Made by a program: the position numbers and the translations under genes | Shown here: positions 10,581 through 18,100 of the stretch, in pieces | How positions within the stretch are numbered: the first letter of the stretch is position 1 | How the letters are laid out: each line of letters starts with the position of its first letter | From: Woodsholea maritima DSM 17123 | Lineage (GTDB): Bacteria; Pseudomonadota; Alphaproteobacteria; Caulobacterales; Maricaulaceae | Assembly (NCBI RefSeq): GCF_000382325.1 | Contig: NZ_KB908060.1 | Span: 116,881 to 180,880, forward strand | Length of the DNA stretch: 64,000 nt | Direction: 5' to 3' | The notes under the pieces: generated by a model | What the model was told of the DNA's origin: nothing | Seen by the model: only the letters and a program-made list of their open reading frames with translations | Database searches by the model: none

Positions 10581-11348
10581 ATGTCTGAACTTCAAACGCC
10601 TCCATCGGGGCAACAAAACGCAGCCCTACCCTTGTTTTTCCAGAACCCTGTTGTTCTTTCTTCTCAAGCTCATAAGGATTGGCGCTTGAAAGCAGGGGGG
10701 TATGGTTTCACAGAACAGAGCGTGAGCGTGCCTGTTTCTGTTAGTGAATTTTCTGCAGCTGGGCGTGATTACCCGATCGTTTTTGCCGCCAATAATGCTG
10801 CGCCGATTGTGCTTTTAGGATTAAAGGACAAAAACCTGTCTATCGCAGATGGCCAATGGGATGAGGCGCTGTATATCCCGGCGTATATTCGGCGCTATCC
10901 TTTTGGCGCGGTGCGCGTTGATGAGACCTCTGAGCCGGTGATGATGATTGATGCGGCTAGCGAGCGTGTTGTTCAAGCGGATGCCCAATCACCTTCAGAT
11001 GAAGGGATGGCTTTGTTTGATGACCGCCAGCCTTCAGATTTCTTGAAAAAAATGCTCTCCTTTTGTGAGCAGTTTCATAACGATGCGATGCGTACTCTCG
11101 CCTTTAGTGAAGCTTTGAAAGAGGCGGATCTTTTGGTGGACCGGCGCGCGGATGTCACCTTGCCCAATGAAGGGGGCAAGCTGGGTGTGGCAGGATTTCA
11201 AGTGATTGACCCTGAGCGTTTTTCCAACCTTGATGATGCGCGTGTCCTCGATTGGCATCGCAAAGGCTGGTTGGGGCTTATCCACCTTCATCTCACATCC
11301 CTGGAACGGTTCCAATCTTTGATGCGCCGTCAATCGCGTCTGGGCTAA
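10581..11348 (+). CDS. SapC family protein
   Basis: A 255-residue protein resembling the SapC family (PF07277), named after an S-layer-associated locus and of undefined biochemical function. Family-like segments include 'LPLFFQNPVVLSSQAHKDW' near the N-terminus, 'YIPAYIRRYPF' in the middle and 'WLGLIHLHLTSLERFQSL' at the end. No signal peptide or membrane segment is apparent. The frame opens at GTG 10548 and has ATGs at 10569 and 10581; I chose 10581 because GAGAGA lies just upstream and the 10548 start would fall in a hairpin. It follows the giant exoprotein by under 80 nt on the same strand, so co-expression and a surface-related role are inferred. In related bacteria sapC genes often accompany TonB-receptor loci (family knowledge). 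Confidence 0.8.
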   Translation: MSELQTPPSGQQNAALPLFFQNPVVLSSQAHKDWRLKAGGYGFTEQSVSVPVSVSEFSAAGRDYPIVFAANNAAPIVLLGLKDKNLSIADGQWDEALYIPAYIRRYPFGAVRVDETSEPVMMIDAASERVVQADAQSPSDEGMALFDDRQPSDFLKKMLSFCEQFHNDAMRTLAFSEALKEADLLVDRRADVTLPNEGGKLGVAGFQVIDPERFSNLDDARVLDWHRKGWLGLIHLHLTSLERFQSLMRRQSRLG

Positions 11349-11400
11349 TCCGTTCCTCGCCCTGTTCAGGCCGCCCCCCTGCTGGGCAGGGCGCACAAGG

Positions 11401-11431
11401 CCCCGTCGATTTCAGATCGGCGGGGTCTTTG
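11401..11431 (+). terminator. Intrinsic terminator after the SapC gene
   Basis: Arms CCCCGTCGAT (11401-11410) and ATCGGCGGGG (11416-11425) form a 10-bp stem with one G-U wobble and a 5-nt loop. TCTTTGCTTT follows. Confidence 0.7.
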
Positions 11432-11577
11432 CTTTATTGGTGTATAATCAAGTCTGTGATGTTTCATAAGCACACCAAGTTGGTGGATTGGGGGCTTGCA
11501 AGCCCATCATTTCAATAATGTTGGACGTGGTGAGTAAATGTGCTTGACCTGAAAGACTAAGGCCTAGTGCGTGTATC

Positions 11578-11996
11578 TTAATCTTGCTGTTGGGTCTCGG
11601 CAAACGCCTTCATATCCATCTAGACGATTTCCCAGACATAGCCATCGGGGTCTTCAATCGTACGATTGACCATGAAGCCATGATGTTGGGCGGGCTTGGC
11701 TCGGGATTGCCGCCAGCCTGAATGCCCGCTTCGAGGGTGGCGGTGACGGTGTCACGGCTGTCGGTTGTGAGGGCGAGCAGGGCTTGGCTGTCTTTACGCA
11801 CATCCCCGATAGGGCGCTGGTTAAAGTGGCGATAGCGTTCAGACCTCAGCATCATGACCGCGAAGGTTCGGTGAATTTCATATTGGCCGCCCCTTCGTCG
11901 CTGAATTGCGGATCAAGGCTCACTAAGGGCTTCATAACAGCGGGTGGAGGCCGCTAGATCACGTACGGGCATGTTGATAAACAGCCCTTTTGCCAG
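11578..11996 (-). pseudogene. Decayed VOC (glyoxalase/bleomycin-resistance) family gene
   Basis: Translating the minus strand in three frames recovers one VOC-family protein in pieces. The N-terminus 'AKGLFINMPVRDLAAS' (about 11996-11925) begins at CTG where ATG is expected. Then come 'EGAANMKFTE' in a shifted frame and 'FAVMMLRSERYRHFNQRPIGD' in another. The C-terminal 'GFMVNRTIEDPDGYVWEIV' is followed by TAG at 11620-11622, where relatives usually carry Trp, then 'MDMKAF' and a final TAA at 11578-11580. A lost start, at least two frameshifts and an internal stop make a functional product unlikely. These proteins are normally small cytoplasmic metal-dependent enzymes of unassigned substrate. 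The remaining 11432-11577 stretch shows no feature. Confidence 0.85.
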
Positions 11997-12035
11997 GGTA
12001 AGATCTTTTCAAAGGCTTTCAGGGCGTGAATAATC

Positions 12036-12079
12036 TTGACGTCAGGAAAGTATACTTGAAGTATCTTATTATCAAGATA
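12036..12079 (+). promoter_or_regulatory. Candidate promoter/operator region of the MarR gene
   Basis: TTGACG (12036-12041) is a plausible -35. The 10-bp palindrome AAGTATACTT lies at 12048-12057, and TATCTT-N6-AAGATA at 12062-12079 is a perfect 6-bp inverted repeat. Stacked palindromes directly upstream of a MarR gene suggest autoregulation. This is inference from sequence only. Confidence 0.45.
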
Positions 12080-12099
12080 TGAATTTATGGAGCCGCTTT

Positions 12100-12600
12100 A
12101 TGGATCGTGCGCAATTGGCGATTGATCAATGGGCCAAGGAACGCCCGGAATTGCCGAGCTTACCCATGGCCTTATGTGGGCGTTTGTTGGAGGCAGGTGA
12201 CCGGGTTTTACGTGATCATCTCAACCCGCTGTTTGCCGAAGACGGCTTGCAGCCGGGTGAGTTTGATGTGCTGGCGACGCTACGCCGCTCGGGCGCGCCT
12301 TATAAACTGTCACCGACCCGGCTTTATGAAGCTGCGATGATTTCATCGGGCGGGATGACCAACCGTCTGGATCGGTTGGAAAAAGCGGGCCTGATTGAGC
12401 GCCAACCCGACCCCAAGGATCGTAGAGGGAAGTTGATCGCGTTGACTGAGGCGGGCTGGGCCTTGATCGACGGCTTGATCGCACGCCATGTTGCCAATGA
12501 GCAAAGGCTATTGAGCGTGTTGAGCGCGCAGGAACAGGTGGAGCTTGATCGTATTCTTGCTAAGCTCATCAAAGGCTTGATTGATAACCCGTGCGATTAA
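12100..12600 (+). CDS. MarR family transcriptional regulator
   Basis: Predicted dimeric winged-helix DNA-binding regulator. The helix-turn-helix and wing are seen in 'FDVLATLRRSGAPYKLSPT', 'MISSGGMTNRLDRLEKAGLI' and the typical wing 'RQPDPKDRRGKLIALTEAG'. The frame allows an ATG at 12079, but that codon lies inside an upstream inverted repeat with no Shine-Dalgarno sequence. The ATG at 12100 has GGAG about eight bases upstream and gives the 166-residue N-terminus 'MDRAQLAIDQW', so I prefer it. It reads away from the VOC pseudogene, which may have been its former target, and converges on the ArsR-rhodanese gene with a 3-nt gap. The ligand is unknown. Confidence 0.88.
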   Translation: MDRAQLAIDQWAKERPELPSLPMALCGRLLEAGDRVLRDHLNPLFAEDGLQPGEFDVLATLRRSGAPYKLSPTRLYEAAMISSGGMTNRLDRLEKAGLIERQPDPKDRRGKLIALTEAGWALIDGLIARHVANEQRLLSVLSAQEQVELDRILAKLIKGLIDNPCD

Positions 12601-12603
12601 GTC

Positions 12604-13248
12604 TTAGCTGCATTCATAGGCATAATAGCCGGTGGTGAGGCGCTTGGCGGTGCGCCCAGCGCCTTTTAATGCGGCCACGGCCTCTACTGAAAGGCGGCAA
12701 TAGGGCCCCCGGCAATAGGCGACGATGTCTTGATCGCGGGGCAATTCGCTTAAACGCGCGCGTAGCTCTTCCAGCGGGATATTGATCGCGCCGGGGATAT
12801 GGCCTTCAGCATATTCGGCTTCGGGGCGAACATCGAGCATGATGACATCGCCTTCGCTCAAGCGGGTATGAAGATCACGCCGTGATATGCCTTCCAAGGG
12901 GCGAACCTGGCTTTCGCCGTGACCGGGGAGCAGGCTGGCCCTCTGTTGGCGTTGATAGCTGCCCATATCGCGTAACGCACACAGCATTTCAAATACCGGG
13001 CCATCGCCTAGGCGATAAAAGACCTGTTTTCCCTCGCGCCGGGTTTGCACTAGCTGTGCACGTTTGAGCTGTTGTAAATGCTGCGAGGCATTGGCCAAAC
13101 TAAGGCCGACCCGCGTGGCCAGGGCCTCAACGGCGCTTTCATCCTCGATCAACGCATCCAGCAGGCTGAGGCGATGTGGGTGCGCGATCGCGCGCGCCAA
13201 ATTGGCGAGGTGGTCTTGTAAGTCTGGGGGTGTGGTGGCGGAGGGCAT
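12604..13248 (-). CDS. ArsR/SmtB-type regulator fused to a rhodanese domain
   Basis: A two-domain protein of 214 residues. Residues about 10-100 form an ArsR winged helix ('HPHRLSLLDALIEDES', 'LSLANASQHLQQLKRAQLV', 'TRREGKQVFYRL'). Residues about 118-210 form a rhodanese domain with 'LDVRPEAEYAEGHIPGAINI' and the active-site loop CRGPYC (Cys179 and Cys184). Such fusions are thought to sense sulfane sulfur or redox state through the rhodanese cysteine (inference from the family). The frame extends to TTG 13275, but ATG 13248 has AAGG upstream and leaves the operator-like repeat outside the coding region. It is divergent from the DUF2938 membrane gene, the likely target. Confidence 0.88.
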   Translation of the reverse strand: MPSATTPPDLQDHLANLARAIAHPHRLSLLDALIEDESAVEALATRVGLSLANASQHLQQLKRAQLVQTRREGKQVFYRLGDGPVFEMLCALRDMGSYQRQQRASLLPGHGESQVRPLEGISRRDLHTRLSEGDVIMLDVRPEAEYAEGHIPGAINIPLEELRARLSELPRDQDIVAYCRGPYCRLSVEAVAALKGAGRTAKRLTTGYYAYECS

Positions 13249-13271
13249 TGACAGGGCCTTATTTTGAAGTA

Positions 13272-13295
13272 TCAATCAATGAAATAATTGAATGA
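13272..13295. promoter_or_regulatory. Candidate ArsR-type operator
   Basis: TCAATCAAT (13272-13280), a 6-nt spacer and ATTGAATGA (13287-13295) form a 9-bp inverted repeat with one mismatch. AT-rich repeats of this kind are typical for ArsR-family repressors. It lies in the gap between the ArsR-rhodanese gene and the divergent DUF2938 gene and could control both. Confidence 0.5.
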
Positions 13296-13340
13296 TGGAT
13301 TGGTGTCAAGATCCGACCGCAATCCACTTTGTGAGGGTTT

Positions 13341-13844
13341 GTGGCTATGATATTGAAACTTATGTATCTCTCTGTTGTTTTGGGTGTTGGCGGCACAGTG
13401 ATTATGGATCTGTGGGCTTTGTTTCAGGCCAAGGTGTTGAAGCAACCGGGGCTAAATTATGCGATGGTGGGGCGGTGGTTGGGACATATGCCGCGGGGTA
13501 AATTTATCCATAGTCCGATTGCGGCCTCAGATCCTATTCGCGGCGAGGCGATGCTGGGCTGGGGCTTCCACTATCTGACAGGCATTATCTATGCGGCTAT
13601 TATTTTGATGATTTGGGGGGTGGCATGGGCCAGCGCGCCGACCCTATTACCGGCTTTGATTGTCGCCTGGATTGGCTTGCTTGCGCCGTTTTTCTTAATG
13701 CAACCAGGATTAGGGGCTGGAATTGCCGCGTGCAAAACGCCCAAGCCCTGGTTTGCGCGATTTAAAAGTTTCATCACCCACACCTCTTTTGGTGTGGGTT
13801 TATATCTCACCGCTTTGGGATATAGCGCGCTCTTGGGGGTGTAG
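13341..13844 (+). CDS. DUF2938-family membrane protein
   Basis: A 167-residue protein with about four hydrophobic segments ('LYLSVV...IMDLWALF', 'YLTGIIYAAIILMIWGVAW', 'LIVAWIGLLAPFFLMQPGL', 'VGLYLTALGYSALL'). It matches the DUF2938 family, integral membrane proteins without an assigned function. Start GTG 13341 has GAGG five bases upstream; ATG 13347 is an alternative. It is divergently transcribed from an ArsR-rhodanese regulator across a palindromic operator candidate, so expression responsive to sulfur or redox cues is a reasonable inference. Its 3' end overlaps that of the convergent LytTR gene by 45 bp. Confidence 0.75.
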   Translation: MAMILKLMYLSVVLGVGGTVIMDLWALFQAKVLKQPGLNYAMVGRWLGHMPRGKFIHSPIAASDPIRGEAMLGWGFHYLTGIIYAAIILMIWGVAWASAPTLLPALIVAWIGLLAPFFLMQPGLGAGIAACKTPKPWFARFKSFITHTSFGVGLYLTALGYSALLGV

Positions 13845-15419
13845 CGCCTTTTTGACCTGGGGCAGAATGCGGCGCGAGACAGGCAGGCGCACGCCGCTCG
13901 AAAGGCTTAATTCGCCTTGACCGCTGTCATGACGCACAAGCTTTTCGATGATGCGCGTATTGACGATATGGCTGCGGTGGATTTTCAAAAAGCTGGCAGG
14001 CAGGGCTTCGCCCAGCTTGGTCAAGGATCCATTGTGCAGCAGAGTGCGCCCTTCGATCAGGTGAATTTCGACATAATCGCCCGCTGCGCTGAGATGGCTG
14101 ATGCTGTCGGCCGGAATGCGGTGCAATTCACCAGTGGAGGAGAGGTCGATATAGCACGGGCTGGCGCTCTCCTGCGCGAGATCGAGGGCGATTTGCAGCT
14201 GATGGGCGCGGGCCTGCTCGTTGCGGCGCAGGGCTTGTTCACGCACTAGACTGCGTGCATGCAAGATAAACAGCACCGCCAATACCCCTAACAGCATGAA
14301 ATAGAGATAGGCATCTAAAAACTGCCCTGCGGTGAGAAGGCCGAGGGCAACAAAGCTCCCTAAGGTGGCGGCCAGGATCAGGCCCTCGCGGTGAACGCGA
14401 TAGCCCGCCCAGGCACATAGGCCAAAGGCGACACTAGTTGGCATAATGAGAGCGATCAAAGTTTTGCCGTCAAAACCTGGGGTGAGGAGGATGGCGCAAA
14501 GGGTCAAAAGCCCGCTCGCAATCACAATGCTCGCACCGGCCCAGGGATGGCGAGGAGCAAAGCGCACGGTCACTGAAGCCAGGACAATCATCGTGAAGAT
14601 GAAGGAGAGGGCCAAGATCGCGATTAGGCGAACATCTTGAAAGGGGTAAGCATAACCGATCAATCCGCGTGAGGTTTCTAATAACAGCTGCGCCAGCGCG
14701 ATGAGAGAAAGCGCGCAAAGGGTGAGCGATTGAGTGCGCTGCCAGCCTAAGATTGCGGCCCCGCCAAAATAGAGCGCGGCGAGGATAAATCCGCCCAGGG
14801 TTAAAAAGCTCGCCGAATAAAGCGATAGGATCATGGCCTTGGGGTCGCCATAGGGGGTAATGCGCATTAATTGAATGGGATGGGCCAGGCGTGAAATACC
14901 GTGCTGAGCAGATATTTCTAAGACCAGCGTGTTCTCCCCCGCGCTCAGTGTGGATTTATCTAGAAAGATGACACCATCAATGGCTCCGGGGCGTTCGGCG
15001 CTGGGGCTGTCACCGGGCACCCCATTTTCCCCTTGCCGCTGACCTTTGATAAAGAGCCGCGTGGATTGCTTTCCTGAAATGAAAAAGCCTAAAGGTCGGG
15101 GCTGGGCCAAGAGCGCTTCGGGGATGTCGATTGTTATTGCGACCCAGAGATGGCGTCCTTGTGGGTCCAGCGCATTTAGGCTGATTGCCTGACATTCCGG
15201 CGCAGCAAAATCGGCGGGCGGGGCGGTGTGATCGGGTGCGACCGGGCATATCTGGATCTGATCCTGGAAGCGCGCGCGCAGGTTTTGCGCTGCGCTCATC
15301 GTGCTCACCGTGAAGAGCGTGATAACCGCGCTCATGAAAATGCGCCAAAGGCTGACCGTTCGTGGGCCCATCATGACCGTTCGCCGATAAAGACCTGCAA
15401 AGATTGGATCATCCATCAC
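13800..15419 (-). CDS. Membrane-anchored LytTR-domain transcriptional regulator
   Basis: A 539-residue, one-component-type regulator. A signal or anchor segment near residues 25-45 is followed by a periplasmic-looking domain to about residue 190 ('LWVAITIDIPEAL', 'GFFISGKQSTRLFIKG'). Seven or so membrane helices span about residues 195-395. The C-terminal cytoplasmic LytTR DNA-binding domain runs from about 430 to 530 ('ISHLSAAGDYVEIHLIEGR', 'FLKIHRSHIVNTRIIEKL', 'GVRLPVSRR'). The architecture resembles 7TM-sensor LytTR proteins. Start codons at 15419 (GTG-ATG), 15374 and 15335 are possible. It is divergent from a secreted alpha/beta hydrolase 57 bp away. The signal and target are unknown. 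Confidence 0.85.
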   Translation of the reverse strand: MMDDPIFAGLYRRTVMMGPRTVSLWRIFMSAVITLFTVSTMSAAQNLRARFQDQIQICPVAPDHTAPPADFAAPECQAISLNALDPQGRHLWVAITIDIPEALLAQPRPLGFFISGKQSTRLFIKGQRQGENGVPGDSPSAERPGAIDGVIFLDKSTLSAGENTLVLEISAQHGISRLAHPIQLMRITPYGDPKAMILSLYSASFLTLGGFILAALYFGGAAILGWQRTQSLTLCALSLIALAQLLLETSRGLIGYAYPFQDVRLIAILALSFIFTMIVLASVTVRFAPRHPWAGASIVIASGLLTLCAILLTPGFDGKTLIALIMPTSVAFGLCAWAGYRVHREGLILAATLGSFVALGLLTAGQFLDAYLYFMLLGVLAVLFILHARSLVREQALRRNEQARAHQLQIALDLAQESASPCYIDLSSTGELHRIPADSISHLSAAGDYVEIHLIEGRTLLHNGSLTKLGEALPASFLKIHRSHIVNTRIIEKLVRHDSGQGELSLSSGVRLPVSRRILPQVKKALHPQERAISQSGEI

Positions 15420-15476
15420 ACTTGCCGCTCAATACCACATCATGTCAAGCGTGATCGGATCAGGAGGAGACGGGGA

Positions 15477-16928
15477 ATGAAGACTGTATTGGGGATGGTT
15501 TTAGCGACCAGCTGTGCGCTGGCGGCGCTGATGGCACCGGGCGCTGGGGCGCAGATCGGCAATGAGGTGGCCATCACATTTGAGGCTGATAGCGGAGAAA
15601 CGACGCAGGCCTTTCGCGGTACGATTGAAGTGCCGGAAAACCGCAATAATCCAGATAGCCGCATGATTGAACTTACCTATGTGCGCTTTGCGGCGACAGG
15701 CGATCACGCGGGGGTGCCCATTGTATACCTGGCCGGTGGGCCGGGGGGCTCGGGCATTCGTACGGCGAAATGGCGGCGCTTCCCGCTGTTCATGGCGATG
15801 CGGGCCTATGGCGATGTTATTGCACTTGATCAACGCGGAACGGGTCAATCGGGCAATGGGCTTTCAGACTGTACCTCTAGTCTTCGCGAACCGGATGATC
15901 AGGTGATGCGTGATGGACAGATCATCGCACATTATCGCGCGGCTATCCGTGAGTGTGCCGATCAATGGGCGGGCGCGGACTTTGACATGCTGGGCTATAC
16001 GACGGTGCAAAATGTCGCCGACTTAGAGGATGTGCGCACACATTTTGGAGCGGATAAAATCACCCTGTGGGGTATTTCCTATGGCTCACACATGGCTTTG
16101 GCCGCGCTCAATCAAATGCCTGAGCGCCTTGATAAAGTCGTGATCGCCAGCGCCGAAGGCCTGGATCAAACGATTAAGCAACCGCGCTATGATCGGGCTT
16201 TAATGGCGCGCTGGCAGGCGGCCATTGATGCCGTGCCCAGTTTGAAGGCGCAATTTCCAGATATTGTCGATTTGATCACGCGGGTTCATGCGCGCCTGGA
16301 CGCGGAGCCTGTAACGCTGGAGATCGCACAGGAAGGCGCCGCCACCTCGACTATGATCCTTCAGCGCCGCCATTTGCAGGACATGATGTCCTACGTCATT
16401 GGTTCGCCAGAGCATTTTTTACTCGTTCTTCAACTTTACCAAGCGCTGGACGCGCGTGAGGATCAGGCTTTCTCAGATACCTATGGTCAGTTTTTTGAGA
16501 TTAATGAGCCTTTGAGCTTTTCACCGATGTCGGCTTTGATGGACATGGCCTCTGGGATTAGCGATGCTTCGCGTGAGAGTTTTGAGCGTGATTATCCCAG
16601 CTCTCTGGTAGGACCTTATCTCAATATTTACGCCTATTCGGGTTTTGGTGTGGTTAAGGGGTTGGATCTGGGGGATGGCTTCCGCCAGGATCCGGTGAGC
16701 GATATTCCGGTCTTGTTGATTTCTGGCAGTTTGGATGGTCGAACGATGTTGGAAGAACAGCGCCAAGCCGTGCGTGGACTATCAAACCTCACCCATATTG
16801 TGGTGGAACATGGCGGGCATAATGTCTTTATGCTCTCGCCAGAAATTACGACACGGATCGAAGCCTTTATGGCCGGTGAACCGGTCAGTGAGGATCCGAT
16901 TGTGGTGGCGTTACCGGGCCTTGAGTAA
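15477..16928 (+). CDS. Secreted alpha/beta-hydrolase of the TAP/proline-iminopeptidase type
   Basis: A 483-residue hydrolase with a cleavable signal peptide ('MKTVLGMVLATSCALAALM...GAGA'). It has the oxyanion-loop motif GGPGGSG, the strand-loop 'ALDQRGTGQS', the nucleophile elbow GISYGSH (Ser near residue 200), an acid in 'LLISGSLDGRT' (about residue 419) and the catalytic His in 'EHGGHN' (about 446). This layout is that of secreted peptidases related to tripeptidyl and prolyl aminopeptidases; the substrate cannot be told. The frame opens far upstream, but ATG 15477 has AGGAGG nearby and begins the signal peptide. It is divergent from the LytTR regulator and ends at a strong palindromic terminator. 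Confidence 0.87.
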   Translation: MKTVLGMVLATSCALAALMAPGAGAQIGNEVAITFEADSGETTQAFRGTIEVPENRNNPDSRMIELTYVRFAATGDHAGVPIVYLAGGPGGSGIRTAKWRRFPLFMAMRAYGDVIALDQRGTGQSGNGLSDCTSSLREPDDQVMRDGQIIAHYRAAIRECADQWAGADFDMLGYTTVQNVADLEDVRTHFGADKITLWGISYGSHMALAALNQMPERLDKVVIASAEGLDQTIKQPRYDRALMARWQAAIDAVPSLKAQFPDIVDLITRVHARLDAEPVTLEIAQEGAATSTMILQRRHLQDMMSYVIGSPEHFLLVLQLYQALDAREDQAFSDTYGQFFEINEPLSFSPMSALMDMASGISDASRESFERDYPSSLVGPYLNIYAYSGFGVVKGLDLGDGFRQDPVSDIPVLLISGSLDGRTMLEEQRQAVRGLSNLTHIVVEHGGHNVFMLSPEITTRIEAFMAGEPVSEDPIVVALPGLE

Positions 16929-16931
16929 AAG

Positions 16932-16957
16932 CTGAAGGGGGCGTACGCCCCCTTCAG
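16932..16957. terminator. Bidirectional palindromic terminator
   Basis: CTGAAGGGGGCGT and ACGCCCCCTTCAG are perfect 13-nt complementary halves of a 26-nt palindrome. T-rich tails lie on both sides, and it sits between the convergent hydrolase and FMN reductase genes, so it can serve both. Confidence 0.85.
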
Positions 16958-16965
16958 TCTTGTAT

Positions 16966-17544
16966 TTAAACGACTTCCATATCCACGTTTTCGCGCCGGG
17001 CCTGGGTGAGGAGGCTACACCACCAGGCCAAGCGTTTGAGCATCAGGTCCAGCGCTTCATCTGCGCCCTGGGGGCTGGTCCATTGGCCATGATCATCCAG
17101 CCCGCGCCAGGGATAGGCCAGGCTGAGGCTTTCGCGCATAGCAATGGCATCAAGTCTGGCCAGAACGCCGCGTAAACGCTCCAGCGCGCGAAGGCCGCCG
17201 GATTGGCCACCATAGGAAACAAGGCCGACGGGCTTAGTTTTCCATTCCATATAGGCGCTATCGATGATGGCTTTCAGGGTCGCGCTATAGCTGTGATTAT
17301 AGTCTGGGCACAGAATGATAAAGCCATCTGCCTTATCCAGCTGGCGTGACAAGCGCAGGGTGGCGCTGCAGGCGGGTTTCAGCGGGGTCAGCGGCAGGTC
17401 ATAATCGCGTGGATCAATGATTGCCACGGTGAAGCGGGGGTGATCGGTGAGGGCCGCGATCAGCCAGCGCGCGAGAATGTCACAAAAGCGGTCTTCACGC
17501 GCGCTGCCGTAAATCAGGGCGAGAGTGTGTTTGGGCGTGGTCAT
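16966..17544 (-). CDS. NAD(P)H-dependent FMN reductase family protein
   Basis: A 192-residue flavodoxin-fold reductase. The N-terminal phosphate-binding loop is 'LIYGSAREDRFCD', followed by 'FIILCPDYNHSYSATLKAII' and 'KPVGLVSYGGQSGGLRALE', all typical of the NADPH-dependent FMN reductase family. Likely cytoplasmic reduction of flavin, quinone or azo compounds; the physiological substrate is not readable. ATG 17544 has AAGGGGGAG upstream. Its promoter contains a SoxR box with a 19-bp spacer and faces soxR, so induction by redox-cycling compounds is strongly suggested. Confidence 0.88.
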   Translation of the reverse strand: MTTPKHTLALIYGSAREDRFCDILARWLIAALTDHPRFTVAIIDPRDYDLPLTPLKPACSATLRLSRQLDKADGFIILCPDYNHSYSATLKAIIDSAYMEWKTKPVGLVSYGGQSGGLRALERLRGVLARLDAIAMRESLSLAYPWRGLDDHGQWTSPQGADEALDLMLKRLAWWCSLLTQARRENVDMEVV

Positions 17545-17574
17545 GGGGCTCCCCCTTGTCTTTGAAGCCTTGAG

Positions 17575-17605
17575 ACGCTACGACCTCAACTAAGGTTGAG
17601 GTCAA
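17575..17605 (-). promoter_or_regulatory. SoxR-controlled promoter of the FMN reductase gene
   Basis: On the minus strand, TTGACC (17605-17600) and TAGCGT (17580-17575) are separated by 19 nt, the long spacer typical of MerR-family targets. Within it is GACCTCAAC-N4-GTTGAGGTC (17582-17603), a perfect 9-bp inverted repeat matching the known SoxR box pattern CCTCAA...TTGAGG. Confidence 0.85.
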
Positions 17606-17620
17606 GCGCGGAACTGCACA

Positions 17621-18100
17621 ATGTCAGAAGCGAAATCATCTCCACTTTCTAAGGAGTTGTCGGTGGGTGAGGTCGCGGCGCGCGCAGGCGTTACGATCTC
17701 GGCTTTGCACTTTTATGAAGGCGAGGGCCTGATAAAGGCCCACCGCAATGGGGCTAATCATCGGCGCTATCCCCGTGCGGTCTTGCGCCGGATTGGCGTG
17801 ATCAAAGTCGCCCAAAGCGCGGGCATCCCCTTGAAGGAGATTAAAGCGGCACTGGCGGCCATTCCTGTGGATCGGGCCCCGACGGGGGCCGATTGGCGCC
17901 GTGTTGCCCAAGGCTGGCAGGCTGATTTGACAGACCGAATTGATAAGCTGACGCGGCTGAGGGATCAGCTGGTGGGCTGTATTGGCTGTGGGTGTTTGAC
18001 CACAGGCCAGTGTCCGTTACGCAACCGCGATGATGTCTTGTTTAAACAGGGGCCAGGCGCTCAACTCCTGGATCCCGGTCCTAAATCCGATGAGGTTTGA
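17621..18100 (+). CDS. soxR: Redox-sensing MerR-family activator SoxR
   Basis: A 159-residue MerR-family protein. The helix-turn-helix 'SVGEVAARAGVTISALHFYE' is followed by the wing 'NHRRYPRAVLRRIGVI', a dimerisation helix and the [2Fe-2S] ligand cluster CIGCGC...C at Cys120, Cys123, Cys125 and Cys131, the spacing of SoxR. Oxidation of the cluster by redox-active compounds is the known activating signal. The start has almost no Shine-Dalgarno sequence. The SoxR box lies between it and the divergent FMN reductase, which is probably its direct target. No soxS-like gene is nearby, as is usual outside enteric bacteria. The 3' end overlaps the convergent ECF41 gene by 40 bp. Confidence 0.93.
   Translation: MSEAKSSPLSKELSVGEVAARAGVTISALHFYEGEGLIKAHRNGANHRRYPRAVLRRIGVIKVAQSAGIPLKEIKAALAAIPVDRAPTGADWRRVAQGWQADLTDRIDKLTRLRDQLVGCIGCGCLTTGQCPLRNRDDVLFKQGPGAQLLDPGPKSDEV

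Noticed and set aside
12048-12079. Palindromes before the MarR gene as an attachment site or IS end
   Set aside because: No transposase, no target duplication and no matching copy elsewhere in the window; operator function is simpler.
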